From: Candidatus Anammoxibacter sp. | Lineage (GTDB): Bacteria; Planctomycetota; Brocadiia; Brocadiales; Anammoxibacteraceae | Assembly: GCA_021777105.1 (NCBI GenBank) | Contig: JAIQZQ010000029.1 | Location: 1 to 64,000 of the forward strand | DNA: 64,000 nt | Direction of reading: 5' to 3' | In this document: positions 44,189 to 52,406 of the stretch, piece after piece | Numbering within the stretch: the stretch's first letter is position 1 | How the letters are laid out: the number at the start of each line of letters is the position of its first letter | Notes under the pieces: generated by a model | Told to the model about the DNA's origin: nothing | What the model saw: the letters and a program-made list of their open reading frames with translations, nothing else | Databases searched by the model: none | Program-made: the position numbers and the translations under genes

Positions 44189-46315
44189 TTATTTACTAAA
44201 AACAATTTGATTTTCTTTAACGAAACTAAATTTATTGTATTTATTGTCTATAATGACAGCAATTGATTCACCATCAAATATATTTGAAATTTTTGACTCT
44301 AATTTAATATCGTAACGTTTAGTATCTTTTATAACAAATAGCTTCATTTTATGAAATATTTTGTCATACTTATTTAAACTAATAACTATATCTTTTTCCT
44401 CTTCGCGTTTTTCCTTAACAAAACCGTATTGATATGGAAACCTTTCAACCAAATCTTTTTTGATGCGGTTTGCTAATCCTTCTAGTAATGTTTTATTTAC
44501 AATTACTATGTCTTCCTCCACAAATGAAAGTTCTTCATCTTCAAACAATTCCCCACCACCATCATCCATTTCATGGATATAAATTTTAATTTTCATCATT
44601 TTTAAATTATTATTATAATTAATTGCTCCAATTACTACTGAGTCTATATCAATTCCTTTTTTAAACTTTTTAAAAGCTTTGTTTCTGACATCCTGAATTA
44701 AAGACAATTCATCACTTTCTAATCCTATTACAGTCTCCATATAACTATAATATTCATATCCTTCAAAATGTTTTTCTTGATTTTTAAAATATTCTTTAAA
44801 GGCAAAACGATCTTCATTATAAAACGCCTCTCGCAGTTCATAATACAAAGCATCATCAATAGCCATTTTCATGTCGTTTTCATATCCTTTCACTTCATCT
44901 ATAAAAGTTCCAGTGAATGCAAAAGGTAATATTGTTAATGCATAATGAAGTTTATTTATACGTAAAACATTTTTTAATTTTTTTACTATCTCTTTTTTGC
45001 TTTTAATCAAATTTAATTCCGTAGTTTTTTTATCATTAACTTCGGCTATCAAAGTTTTAAAACTAATTTTCTTAGAAAAATTATTATCATTACTAGCAAA
45101 CAAAATTGGAAATTTATTGTTTTTATCCAAATTTTCTGTTCTCTTTTTCATCAAAATCTTATTTCCCCTATTTTCTCTCTTTCTATAAATTTTAATTCTT
45201 TTTTCATTTTCTATGCCTGCATAGTTGGCGACTTTTATATTAATAATATTTTCACCTTCGTTTAAATCAATATCATAACTAAACTTGTATTCTTTTAACC
45301 CCACATCAGAACCAACAAGGTCATAATTATCCTCGCTACAATTTTTGCCATAGCAAACAGATATTGTATCAACAAAATATTCTGGTTCATTTATAATTCC
45401 ACGCATTTTAATAGTTGGTTCATTTTCAATACTACCATTATTGTGTGAAACTATATTAATAGTAGAATTTGATTTCTTATTTAAATCCAAGTTCTTTCTC
45501 ATCTTTTTTAGCACATTTCTAAGAAAATGCTTAGTTTCACCACTTTTAACTTTATCTAACGAAAACAAAAATCGCTTTAAAGCTCCTTCTTCACAAATAT
45601 TTAATAGCATATTTTTTTGACCTTTGGATAGATTAGTGAATGGTTTTCCAAATTTACTTTCTAAAGCTTCAAAAAATTCACTTTTTGTCCTCTTTTTTAT
45701 ATTAACTTCTTTCAATATTTTTAAAAATGTTATAAGAGGTTGAGGTATATCAGCATCTTCCAATTTTACTAAACAATCTTTATTTAATTCAAAAAATCTA
45801 TAATCTTTATTAAAATAATATGCAACCCCTAAATCTCTATTGCCAAAATAATCAACAGTTCTAACTCCATATGTTTTTGCGGAAAGCTGATCATCATTTA
45901 ACAACTCCGTTGCTTTTTTAAAATCAGGAATAGCTCCTATTGCAGAACCAGTTTCATTAATATTAACTTCTAAACAACCATTAGCAAGAAACTCTAATCC
46001 TCTTTCATAATAGTTCCACCATTTATTTTTGCGCATTACAAACATTTCGTGAATTTCTTGAGCTCGTTTTTTTATAAGGTCTGTCCTTTTTTTATTAAGT
46101 TGATTTTCTGTAAGGGGAGCCTCTCTGTTTTCAACAGTATCCAAATAATATTTATATTCATAATCATAATTGAAGTTGCTTTCATCATAGTTGCCTTCTT
46201 CATCTTTGACAATTTGATAATTCCATTCATATTTACGAACTATTCTTGAAAAATCGCAACCTAAGACGGAAACAAGAAGAATTGATGATATTAATATAAA
46301 TAATCGCTTTTTCAC
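44189..46315 (-). CDS. Large putative lipoprotein of unknown family (708 aa)
   Basis: I prefer the GTG at 46315, which follows GGAG and gives KKRLFILISSILLVSVLGC, a lipoprotein signal with cysteine at the predicted cleavage point; an ATG six codons upstream is possible. The middle has an Ig-like segment (IKMRGIINEPEYFVDTISV ... LNEGENIINIKVANYAGIE, around 310-370), and the rest is lysine-, glutamate- and asparagine-rich. There is no family I recognise. Codon use is extremely AT-rich. A 150-nt gap separates it from the pentapeptide gene downstream. It probably sits in the outer or inner membrane facing the periplasm. Confidence 0.7.
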   Translation of the reverse strand: MKKRLFILISSILLVSVLGCDFSRIVRKYEWNYQIVKDEEGNYDESNFNYDYEYKYYLDTVENREAPLTENQLNKKRTDLIKKRAQEIHEMFVMRKNKWWNYYERGLEFLANGCLEVNINETGSAIGAIPDFKKATELLNDDQLSAKTYGVRTVDYFGNRDLGVAYYFNKDYRFFELNKDCLVKLEDADIPQPLITFLKILKEVNIKKRTKSEFFEALESKFGKPFTNLSKGQKNMLLNICEEGALKRFLFSLDKVKSGETKHFLRNVLKKMRKNLDLNKKSNSTINIVSHNNGSIENEPTIKMRGIINEPEYFVDTISVCYGKNCSEDNYDLVGSDVGLKEYKFSYDIDLNEGENIINIKVANYAGIENEKRIKIYRKRENRGNKILMKKRTENLDKNNKFPILFASNDNNFSKKISFKTLIAEVNDKKTTELNLIKSKKEIVKKLKNVLRINKLHYALTILPFAFTGTFIDEVKGYENDMKMAIDDALYYELREAFYNEDRFAFKEYFKNQEKHFEGYEYYSYMETVIGLESDELSLIQDVRNKAFKKFKKGIDIDSVVIGAINYNNNLKMMKIKIYIHEMDDGGGELFEDEELSFVEEDIVIVNKTLLEGLANRIKKDLVERFPYQYGFVKEKREEEKDIVISLNKYDKIFHKMKLFVIKDTKRYDIKLESKISNIFDGESIAVIIDNKYNKFSFVKENQIVFSK

Positions 46316-47110
46316 AGCGCCGTTCTCCAGCATAAAAAAGAAAATGTTAATGTTTTTATTAATTTTGAATAGTTTATGGTTAATTACACGCCCATGCCGG
46401 CAAAGTTGCCGACGCTTTTTTTAGCAGGTATCATAAGGATAAATTACCTTTAAAAAGAGGTCAGGGCCGTTTATTATCGCGCTAAAAAGCTCTGAATAAT
46501 TTCAATTACCCATAAACGCCGTAATTATAATAAATTTATTTATTTTGTCAAGCACTCATTAATACTGCATGTATAGTGTCTTCTAGTACATATCAAATAG
46601 TAAGGTATTACAGGCAGTTGAATTGATGCGAAACATCATTTACACATGCGCGAGGCGTTTATTTGCAATAGTTTACTATATGAGATGACTACGGTTATTT
46701 GAGAGTAAATATCCAATGGCAAAGAGGCTAAGAGGGATTGTAATAAAAGCAAGGCTGAAAATTGATGACTGATGCCTTAGCCCAGGCTTTCACAATTCAC
46801 AATCAAAAATATTTTTTTATACATTTTCACTAAAAAACAGATTAGAGCCTGGCAAGCTGTAGCGCCACTCTGGGTAGTGAATTACAATACTATTTACACT
46901 AAAGGGGTTAAATAGACGATGAAGAATTACGATGCATTCTTCCTGTTGTGGCTAATGATATGTAAACGAGGCTATCTATCCCTTTCAGAGAAAACATTGT
47001 TTTTGCGTTTTAACCTAGGGTGGCGCTAACGCGGCCCCTGAAAGGGCTAATATATCTTGCCTTTTCAGAGCAAAAGGCAAGACGGTGATTAACAGTATTA
47101 AATAGGAATT
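46316..47110. other. Repeat-rich intergenic region, first part
   Basis: No gene seen. It holds CCCTTTCAG near 46979-46987 paired at distance with CTGAAAGGG (47038-47046), and a perfect CTTGCCTTTT/AAAAGGCAAG hairpin at 47056-47081. Confidence 0.55.
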
Positions 47111-47150
47111 ATATTACACATCCATTGTTATCCTCTTTTTAGGGGGGTAG
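47110..47150 (+). repeat. CCCCTCTTATTAGAGGGG family repeat, copy 6
   Basis: Degraded copy, ACACATCC then TCCTCTTTTTAGGGGGG. It is recognised from the ACAC(A/C)-CCTCT order only. Confidence 0.35.
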
Positions 47151-47319
47151 GCTGTTTGAAGGGCTATCTCTGATATGCTATTTGTGGGTAATGGTCAGGG
47201 CTGAATCTTGTAACGGGAGACTGAACAGGTTTAAAGATTTCTCCCTCTGGTCGAAATGACAAATCACGCAATGGAATTGCTTAATTTGGGCAATAAATAA
47301 TATCGTTTATTTCAATCGA

Positions 47320-47343
47320 GGTTCAAGTCAGAGACATTGAACC
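47320..47343. repeat. GGTTCAA hairpin repeat, copy 3
   Basis: GGTTCAA/TTGAACC arms around GTCAGAGACA. Confidence 0.65.
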
Positions 47344-47366
47344 AACTGTAATTCTATTTATAATTG

Positions 47367-47392
47367 CGTTTCAAAATCAGGATTTTGAAACG
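47367..47392. repeat. CGTTYCAAAA hairpin repeat, copy 1
   Basis: A perfect 12-bp stem CGTTTCAAAATC/GATTTTGAAACG with a 2-nt loop. Copies: 48542-48567 and a degraded one at 51072-51097. All are preceded by AATTG and two of them (47367 and 51072) are followed by GTCTTAAAA. Confidence 0.7.
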
Positions 47393-47580
47393 TGTCTTAA
47401 AAAAATAAGAAGCTAACATTACACATCCATCACAAATTCCGATTTGTGATGGATGAAAACACATTATTGCTAATTTTCAATTTGCTCTTTTTAACTCTCG
47501 TGTTTATACTTGGATTTAGGTAACAAGTAACAAGAAATTGTTGACATTTTAAAAATGATTTCAAAATGGAGGTTAAAATA

Positions 47581-47858
47581 ATGAATGTGTCTTTAACACC
47601 GGAACTTGAAGAGTTTGTTAAGAACAAAGTGGAGTCTGGGTAATACCATTCTACAAGCGAAGCGCTCAGGATGCGGTACGTTTGCTTAAGGGGAGGGATC
47701 AAGAAAGGCGCAAGGAGTCATTTGATAAGTTTTATAAAGGTATTGAGAAGATACGCGAAAATGTAAAAGATGTTGATCCAAAAGAGATTGACGATGCTAT
47801 TGAAGAAGCTGTATTGGAAGTTAAAAAAATAGAAAACAATAAATCATTATCTGTCTAA
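47581..47858 (+). pseudogene. ParD-type antitoxin with a nonsense codon and a frameshift
   Basis: MNVSLTPELEEFVKNKVESG, the conserved start of ParD/CC2985-type antitoxins, ends at a TAA (47641) in place of the usual R/K. Past it the frame reads YHSTSEAL, and a one-base shift near 47668 leads on to AVRLLKGRDQERRKESFDKF and a long helical tail to VKKIENNKSLSV ending at 47858. So one nonsense codon and one missing base break it. There is no ParE gene following; a repeat block starts directly after the stop. Similar tail wording (EVKKIENxELL) recurs at about 49830-49880, so the end of the gene has been copied with the repeat. Confidence 0.7.
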
Positions 47859-47859
47859 A

Positions 47860-47978
47860 AAAAGAAGTTCCTCCCCAATAATGTTCCAAAATGGAATTTT
47901 GGAATAATCCGCCCCTCATAAAATATGAGGCGGAGCCTCATTGGACAAAGCGTTATAAGGCGGGAGCCTTGTAACGAG
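47860..47978 (+). repeat. GTTACAAGGC single element 4 (extended form)
   Basis: Three hairpins in a row: TTCCAAAAT/ATTTTGGAA (47884-47904), ATGAGGC/GCCTCAT (47925-47941) and GTTATAAGGC/GCCTTGTAAC (47952-47975). The extended form of about 120 bp recurs at 49870-50003 and 50930-51045. Confidence 0.75.
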
Positions 47979-48036
47979 CAAACGCGTCCCAAATTCAGGT
48001 TCAGCATCTTATATAGTTTCAAGCCGGCAGGAGCGG

Positions 48037-48210
48037 CTATTTGTGTTTATCTTCAATTGGTTTGCGCGGCGGAAATGATACCACTTTCTTGCCGGAACCG
48101 GCTTGACGACGTTGGATGTCTTCAAAAATAGCGTCAATATTATGATCGTGTTGGTTTGCGTACTGTTCACGAAGTTTACGTGTTTCTTCTACTATAGGAT
48201 CTTTCCACAT
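48037..48210 (-). CDS. Short conserved hypothetical protein (57 aa)
   Basis: The product opens MWKDPIVEETRKLREQYANQ and continues NIDAIFEDIQRRQ and KKVVSFPPRKP. I have seen many near-identical short proteins (MWKDPIVEEVRKxREEx... AIFEDLKxxE...VVSLPPR) in repeat- and TA-rich regions of diverse uncultured bacteria; they often accompany TA genes but have no assigned function. The protein is a charged helix with a basic proline tail. A ribosome-binding site (GGAGGAGT) precedes the ATG by about six bases. Confidence 0.75.
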   Translation of the reverse strand: MWKDPIVEETRKLREQYANQHDHNIDAIFEDIQRRQAGSGKKVVSFPPRKPIEDKHK

Positions 48211-48388
48211 GAACTACTCCTCCATTAACTCTATTCGGTTTCACAATTTTCCCAATACTGATCAGACTCATAACTTTACAATCGGGGACGGAATATAACT
48301 GCAACAGTATTTTAACCTAGCAAATATCAGTAAAAAAAACAAATGCAAATAATTTTGGGAAATAACGTATTAATTAAGGCGTCTAAAT

Positions 48389-48441
48389 ATGAGGCAGAGC
48401 CTCATTGGACACGGCGTTACAAGGCGGGAGCCTTGTAACGA
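48389..48441 (+). repeat. GTTACAAGGC single element 5
   Basis: ATGAGGC/GCCTCAT (48389-48405) followed by the perfect GTTACAAGGC/GCCTTGTAAC hairpin (48416-48439). Short form without the first hairpin. Confidence 0.8.
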
Positions 48442-48514
48442 GCGCGCGGCGGAGGTTCGAATTTGAGAGTGAAACTAAAAAGCCTTTTTGGCTTCATTAG
48501 AAGTTGTAAGCGAG

Positions 48515-48567
48515 TGGAAACTGGAGTTTCCAATTCAATTGCGTTCCAAAACCGGAGTTTTGGAACG
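48515..48567. repeat. Two adjacent hairpins including CGTTYCAAAA copy 2
   Basis: TGGAAACT/AGTTTCCA at 48515-48532 and CGTTCCAAAAC/GTTTTGGAACG at 48542-48567. They lie upstream of the ATPase gene, whose ribosome-binding sequence is weak. The rest of 48211-48642 contains element 5 and no gene. Confidence 0.65.
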
Positions 48568-48642
48568 AGCCTGGTAAATAATTTTTGCAATTTGCGGTAT
48601 TTTTTTATATACAGCGGGCAGTTTTGCCGTTAAAATGCCCTC

Positions 48643-49797
48643 ATGATATACAAAAGAGCCTTAAAACCTCCAAAAACGTCATTTTTCCTGTTTGGGCCAA
48701 GGAGCACAGGGAAGACTACATGGTTGAAAAACGTCTTGCCGAATGCAAGGTGGTTTGACCTTTTGGACTCAGAAACCTACCTTAAGCTTGTCCGAAGCCC
48801 GTCTTTAATCAGGATGGAAATTGAGGCGCTGCCGAAAGGCGCCTGGATTGTAATTGATGAAATCCAGAAACTTCCTATTCTTTTAAACGAGGTTCATAAA
48901 TTAACGGTTGACTACAATAACAAATATCTGTTTGCGTTAAGCGGCTCAAGCGCGCGGAAACTTAAGCGGATGGACGCAAATTTGCTTGCGGGCAGAGCAA
49001 TTAACCGCTATTTTTTCCCGCTAACCGGAAGGGAACTTGATTTTAATTTTGACATAGATCGGTTGTTAGGTTTTGGATGTCTTCCCAGAGTATGCGTTGA
49101 GCCTGAGTTTGCGGTGGATATCCTGGAGGCTTACGTAACTAACTACTTAAAGGAAGAGATTCAGCAGGAGGCTTTTGTCAAGGACTTTGGATCGTTTTCA
49201 AGATTTCTGGAGATTGCGGCTATCTGCAACGGAAACGTCACAAATGTGGCAAATATTTCACGAGACGCGGGTGTGGCGCGGGTCACTGTTCAGCGTTATT
49301 TTGATGTTCTGGAAACAACTTTAATAGGTTCGTGGCTGCCGGCATGGCGAGCTAAAGTAAAAATAAAGGAGATCGGCAAGCCTAAATTCTATTTTTTTGA
49401 TACTGGGGTCGTCAGGGCTTTGTCCGACGCATTGCGCGATCCTGTTGAAAAGGCTGAAAAAGGTGTTTTACTTGAAAACCTGATTTTTAACGAGCTTCGG
49501 GCTGCGCAAAATACTCTACAGTGTGGAGGCAAATTTTACTATTGGCGAACGCCCGCAGGATCGGAAGTTGATTTTATTTGGGACAGAGGCAAAAAAGCGG
49601 TAGGCATTGAAATAAAAGCCACTGATAATTTTAGAAAAAGTTATTGTAAATCTCTAAAAATGTTGATTGAGGGAGGCCACATTCAAAAAGGATTTGTTGT
49701 CTACCTGGGCGAGGATGTGTTAAAAGACGGGGACATACCGATTTTGCCTTTAAAATTATTTATGAAGGAATTATGCAATGGGGGTATTATAGGGTAG
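48643..49797 (+). CDS. AAA_14/DUF4143 ATPase (384 aa)
   Basis: An N-terminal P-loop ATPase with Walker A GPRSTGKTTWL (residues 18-28) and Walker B AWIVIDEIQKL, followed by a DUF4143 domain: FYFFDTGVVRALS, then LLENLIFNELRAAQ and YYWRTPAGSEVDFIW...GIEIKAT. The last part has the E...D...ExK pattern of a restriction-nuclease-like fold. Such ATPases are common, often in mobile or TA-rich areas, and their role is not settled. The complete domains suggest an intact gene. Both flanks carry palindromic repeats. Confidence 0.92.
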   Translation: MIYKRALKPPKTSFFLFGPRSTGKTTWLKNVLPNARWFDLLDSETYLKLVRSPSLIRMEIEALPKGAWIVIDEIQKLPILLNEVHKLTVDYNNKYLFALSGSSARKLKRMDANLLAGRAINRYFFPLTGRELDFNFDIDRLLGFGCLPRVCVEPEFAVDILEAYVTNYLKEEIQQEAFVKDFGSFSRFLEIAAICNGNVTNVANISRDAGVARVTVQRYFDVLETTLIGSWLPAWRAKVKIKEIGKPKFYFFDTGVVRALSDALRDPVEKAEKGVLLENLIFNELRAAQNTLQCGGKFYYWRTPAGSEVDFIWDRGKKAVGIEIKATDNFRKSYCKSLKMLIEGGHIQKGFVVYLGEDVLKDGDIPILPLKLFMKELCNGGIIG

Positions 49798-49869
49798 GGT
49801 AAACCGGTTTTACAAGGCTATTGATGTGGCTCTGTATTAGAGGTTAAGAAAATAGAAAATATGGAACTA

Positions 49870-50003
49870 TTATCCTTCTGAAAAACAGGAGTTTCCCGCC
49901 AACAATATTTCAATATGGAGTTTTGGAACAATCCGGCCGGCATAAAATATAAAGCGGAGCCTCATTGGACATTGCGTTACAAGGCAGGCCCCTTGTAATG
50001 AGC
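49870..50003 (+). repeat. GTTACAAGGC single element 6 (extended, degraded)
   Basis: AAAACAGGAGTTTCCCGCC, then an AATATGGAGTTTTGG hairpin arm, then AAAGCGGAGCCTCATTGGAC, then GTTACAAGGC with a degraded partner CCTTGTAAT (49976-49999). The block begins just after a copy of the parD tail (near 49830-49880). Confidence 0.65.
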
Positions 50004-50066
50004 GGAGAAAAACGCGAAGCTGCGGCTTCTTGAATTTTTGAAACCAGGGGTTTGAGGAGTGCTAAA

Positions 50067-50534
50067 TTATTTAGATGGAAGGTTATCTAAATAACCTGAA
50101 AGGTTAGCCATAAATCTAATAAAGATATCTTCAACTTTGAGTATGCCTTCTTTCATACGTTCCCAATCCAGTTGAAAACCATAACTATGATATACAACAT
50201 GCCGGAATTGGCGAAATGGAGCTATATCCGAAGCTAATGATTTATCAAACAACATTGGCAACGACGTATTAGAGGGATCGCAAAATTGTTTGAATAAGTC
50301 GATATGCCATGACGCGCTATTCGGAATGGATACTAAATTAAACTTGCAGATACGCTTGATGATATTTTCTATACCGCTATAAAATTGAGCTAAAAACACA
50401 CCGGCCGCGGCCTTTTCACGAGTTGTAGGTTCGTGATTCGCAATATCATTGCTTAACGCTGTAAGTTCTACTAAAGTATTCTCAATAAATTCCAACTCAA
50501 TGTCTATTTGCTCTTTAAGATCAGTTATATTCAC
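50067..50534 (-). CDS. hepT: HepT-like RNase toxin (155 aa)
   Basis: A helical protein with the HepT-type active site R-x4-H-x-Y in FRQFRHVVYHSYGF (R111, H116, Y118). The upstream helices (KAAAGVFLAQFYSGIENIIKR) match HepT-like domains. HepT is an RNase whose Tyr is modified by its MntA partner. It overlaps the upstream nucleotidyltransferase gene by four bases, so the pair is translated together. The frame is intact, and the conserved catalytic motif supports activity. Confidence 0.87.
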   Translation of the reverse strand: MNITDLKEQIDIELEFIENTLVELTALSNDIANHEPTTREKAAAGVFLAQFYSGIENIIKRICKFNLVSIPNSASWHIDLFKQFCDPSNTSLPMLFDKSLASDIAPFRQFRHVVYHSYGFQLDWERMKEGILKVEDIFIRFMANLSGYLDNLPSK

Positions 50535-50800
50535 AAGATGATTTTTCCTTTACGTTCTATAAGTTTTGTAAAACGCGAAGAAGGCTTCAAAGGAATTAGA
50601 TCCAGCGGGATATGCAATTCGTCTTCGATTTGCGCAGCCAATTCGTAAAGTTTCCATCCCCCTACGCCATCGCAAGCAATATCAATATCCTTAGTATCGT
50701 CAGCAGATTCAGCGGCGCCGCCAAACAAGATTAGTCTGTCCGCGCCATATCTCTTTGCTATTGATATAATTTTTTCAATCTGTGTTTGAGTTATTGCCAT
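50531..50800 (-). CDS. mntA: MntA-like nucleotidyltransferase antitoxin (89 aa)
   Basis: A minimal nucleotidyltransferase: RYGADRLILFGGAAESADDTKDIDIAC (residues 17-43) with GG in place of the usual GS and D-I-D as the metal pair. The rest (GWKLYELAAQIEDELHIPLDLIPL...RFTKLIERKGKIIL) matches the short antitoxin family found with HepT-like toxins. It lies directly upstream of hepT with a 4-nt overlap. The altered GSxxR motif may reflect a subfamily trait. Confidence 0.85.
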   Translation of the reverse strand: MAITQTQIEKIISIAKRYGADRLILFGGAAESADDTKDIDIACDGVGGWKLYELAAQIEDELHIPLDLIPLKPSSRFTKLIERKGKIIL

Positions 50801-50991
50801 TTTTATACTTATTAATTAAAAATTATAACCGATCAGAGCGATGTTAAATATTTTCTGTAATTTTAAACCTTCATAGCGAAATCCGCAAAAGAAAAACCGT
50901 AAACAGGCAACTATTATCTTTCTTAAAACAAGAGTTACCCGCCAATAATGTTTCAGAATGGAAGTTTGGAAACAATCCGCCCCGTATAAGA

Positions 50992-51045
50992 TATGAGGCG
51001 GAGCCTCATGGAACACTGCGTTACAAGGCGGGAGCCTTGTAACGA
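50992..51045 (+). repeat. GTTACAAGGC single element 7 (extended)
   Basis: ATGAGGC/GCCTCAT (50993-51009) and GTTACAAGGC/GCCTTGTAAC (51020-51043). Its left part, from about 50930 (AACAAGAGTTACCCGCCAAT and AGAATGGAAGTTTGGAAACA), matches elements 4 and 6. Confidence 0.75.
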
Positions 51046-51071
51046 GCGCGACCAAGAGACATTGATAATTG

Positions 51072-51097
51072 CGTGTCAAAATCGACATTTTGGGACG
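51072..51097. repeat. CGTTYCAAAA hairpin repeat, copy 3 (degraded)
   Basis: CGTGTCAAAATC and CATTTTGGGACG arms, with mismatches. It is followed by GTCTTAAAA as at 47393. Confidence 0.5.
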
Positions 51098-51187
51098 AGT
51101 CTTAAAACCGTTAATAATTGTACTTAAATCGCTTTTAGTCAAAAATGTCCTTTTAATCGCCGTTGTTTTTAAAATGAATTTTAAAAA

Positions 51188-51246
51188 GGGAGACTAAAGT
51201 CTCCCCTACCCGCTTTAATTGCGGTTCAAGCCGGAGACGTTGAACC
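51188..51246. repeat. GGGAGACT palindrome and GGTTCAA hairpin, copy 4
   Basis: GGGAGACTAAAGTCTCCC at 51188-51205 is a perfect palindrome with a 2-nt spacer. GGTTCAA/TTGAACC at 51223-51246 has the loop GCCGGAGACG. Confidence 0.65.
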
Positions 51247-51299
51247 AACATTAAGGTATACTCAATTCGAATCTCCCCTACTCCCTCTTTGGCCCCCTG

Positions 51300-51344
51300 G
51301 GCATAATTCTCACTAAAGCAGGCAAGCTGCTCAGTGTTCATTTA
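51300..51344 (+). repeat. 45-bp repeat, copy 2
   Basis: GGCATAATTCTCACTAAAGC then, after a short gap, GCTCAGTGTTCATTTA, matching 15475-15519. It lies inside a CCTCTTTGG/CCAAAGAGG palindrome (51283-51353), as though inserted in it. Confidence 0.7.
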
Positions 51345-51416
51345 CCAAAGAGGGAAATCTAATGAATTTTGAACTTTTAGATAATCTTACGCTGAACTGG
51401 TCTGCCAACGTCAGTT

Positions 51417-52406
51417 TTACCCGCGAATCTCATCCACGTAGTCTTTTAGCAGGTATGCTTCGTTTATGTGTTTTAGGACTACTCTTCCAACCTCTTCGTC
51501 AAAACGTTCAGTGGTTGGTTTGATTACTATGCCTTCTCTGACATGGTCGGCTAGGGTTGTTTTGCCGGCGGCAAATTCCATTTGCTCGTTATTCCACTTG
51601 CCGATATATAGTTCCGGAACCATGGGCAAGGCGTTTTCTTCGCAATATGTTTTGAATTGTGAATAGTCTACATATTTACAATCTATCATCAGGTCAAAGA
51701 ACTTTACGTCGAACTTGTTTTTTAATCCATATGCCAGTTTTTGAATCTTAAAACCATAAATTTCGCCATAAATTTGTTCGCCTGGTTTTAAGATGGTTTT
51801 TAGATCATATATTTTTGACGCTTGCCAGTATAAATTTTCGTCTGATTCTATGAAGTCTGTTCTATGTCCTCCTACATGAAGTTCTCCATCTATATTTGCG
51901 ACTCTAAAATTTGTGCCGTGCAGTTTTTCAGTAATTACAACTTCCTCTCCTTCAATCAAGACATTTGGAAAATTTTTAATGTTTTCAATGTCGGTATATT
52001 TAATGAATCGGGCATCGTTGGGGCGATGCGTTCCTTCCATTTTTATACTTATTGGCGGTTCGAATTTTGTAATTCCAAGAATTTCGGCGACATTATCTCC
52101 TGTTTGCAAGCTATCGGCATTTGGGACATATTTAACGGGGATAATAAGGCCTTGTGAATATACGCCTCTTAATCTGGCTGTTTTTACCTTGCCGTTTGAC
52201 AAATATTTTGTCACCTCCATTTTGTCCGACAATTCAAGAGGCAATACGCTGTCAATGGGGGCGTACACTACTTTATCGCCAACATTATAAGCGCCTTTAA
52301 GCGTAACGCACTCCCATCCTTTTACAATGGCGATTTCAAGTTTGTCGGCATTTGGATGTTCCTTAATATCATCAATTTGAACTACTTCAACGATTAAACT
52401 ACTCAT
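51417..52406 (-). CDS. RNA ligase of the DraRnl/Rnl5 type (329 aa)
   Basis: N-terminal OB-fold (EHPNADKLEIAIVKGWECV...LRGVYSQGLIIPV, about 15-95) followed by a nucleotidyltransferase domain. Motif I with the nucleotidyl lysine is KLHGTN at 161-166, motif III region VKFFDLMIDCKYVDY, motif IV REGIVIKP and motif V VVLKHIN. This matches the Deinococcus-type ligase that joins 3-OH and 5-phosphate RNA ends (Rnl5 family). ATP dependence is expected. No kinase, phosphatase or tRNA-end processing gene is adjacent. The start is ATG with AGGAGGC upstream. Flank 52407-52724 has no gene. Confidence 0.9.
   Translation of the reverse strand: MSSLIVEVVQIDDIKEHPNADKLEIAIVKGWECVTLKGAYNVGDKVVYAPIDSVLPLELSDKMEVTKYLSNGKVKTARLRGVYSQGLIIPVKYVPNADSLQTGDNVAEILGITKFEPPISIKMEGTHRPNDARFIKYTDIENIKNFPNVLIEGEEVVITEKLHGTNFRVANIDGELHVGGHRTDFIESDENLYWQASKIYDLKTILKPGEQIYGEIYGFKIQKLAYGLKNKFDVKFFDLMIDCKYVDYSQFKTYCEENALPMVPELYIGKWNNEQMEFAAGKTTLADHVREGIVIKPTTERFDEEVGRVVLKHINEAYLLKDYVDEIRG

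Noticed and set aside
44189..46333. ATG start six codons upstream of the lipoprotein signal
   Set aside because: The GTG at 46315 is better spaced from GGAG and begins directly at the KKRLF signal sequence; the longer form is kept only as an alternative.
51153..51341. Minus-strand frame of 62 codons
   Set aside because: It spans two hairpin repeats and half of the 45-bp repeat.
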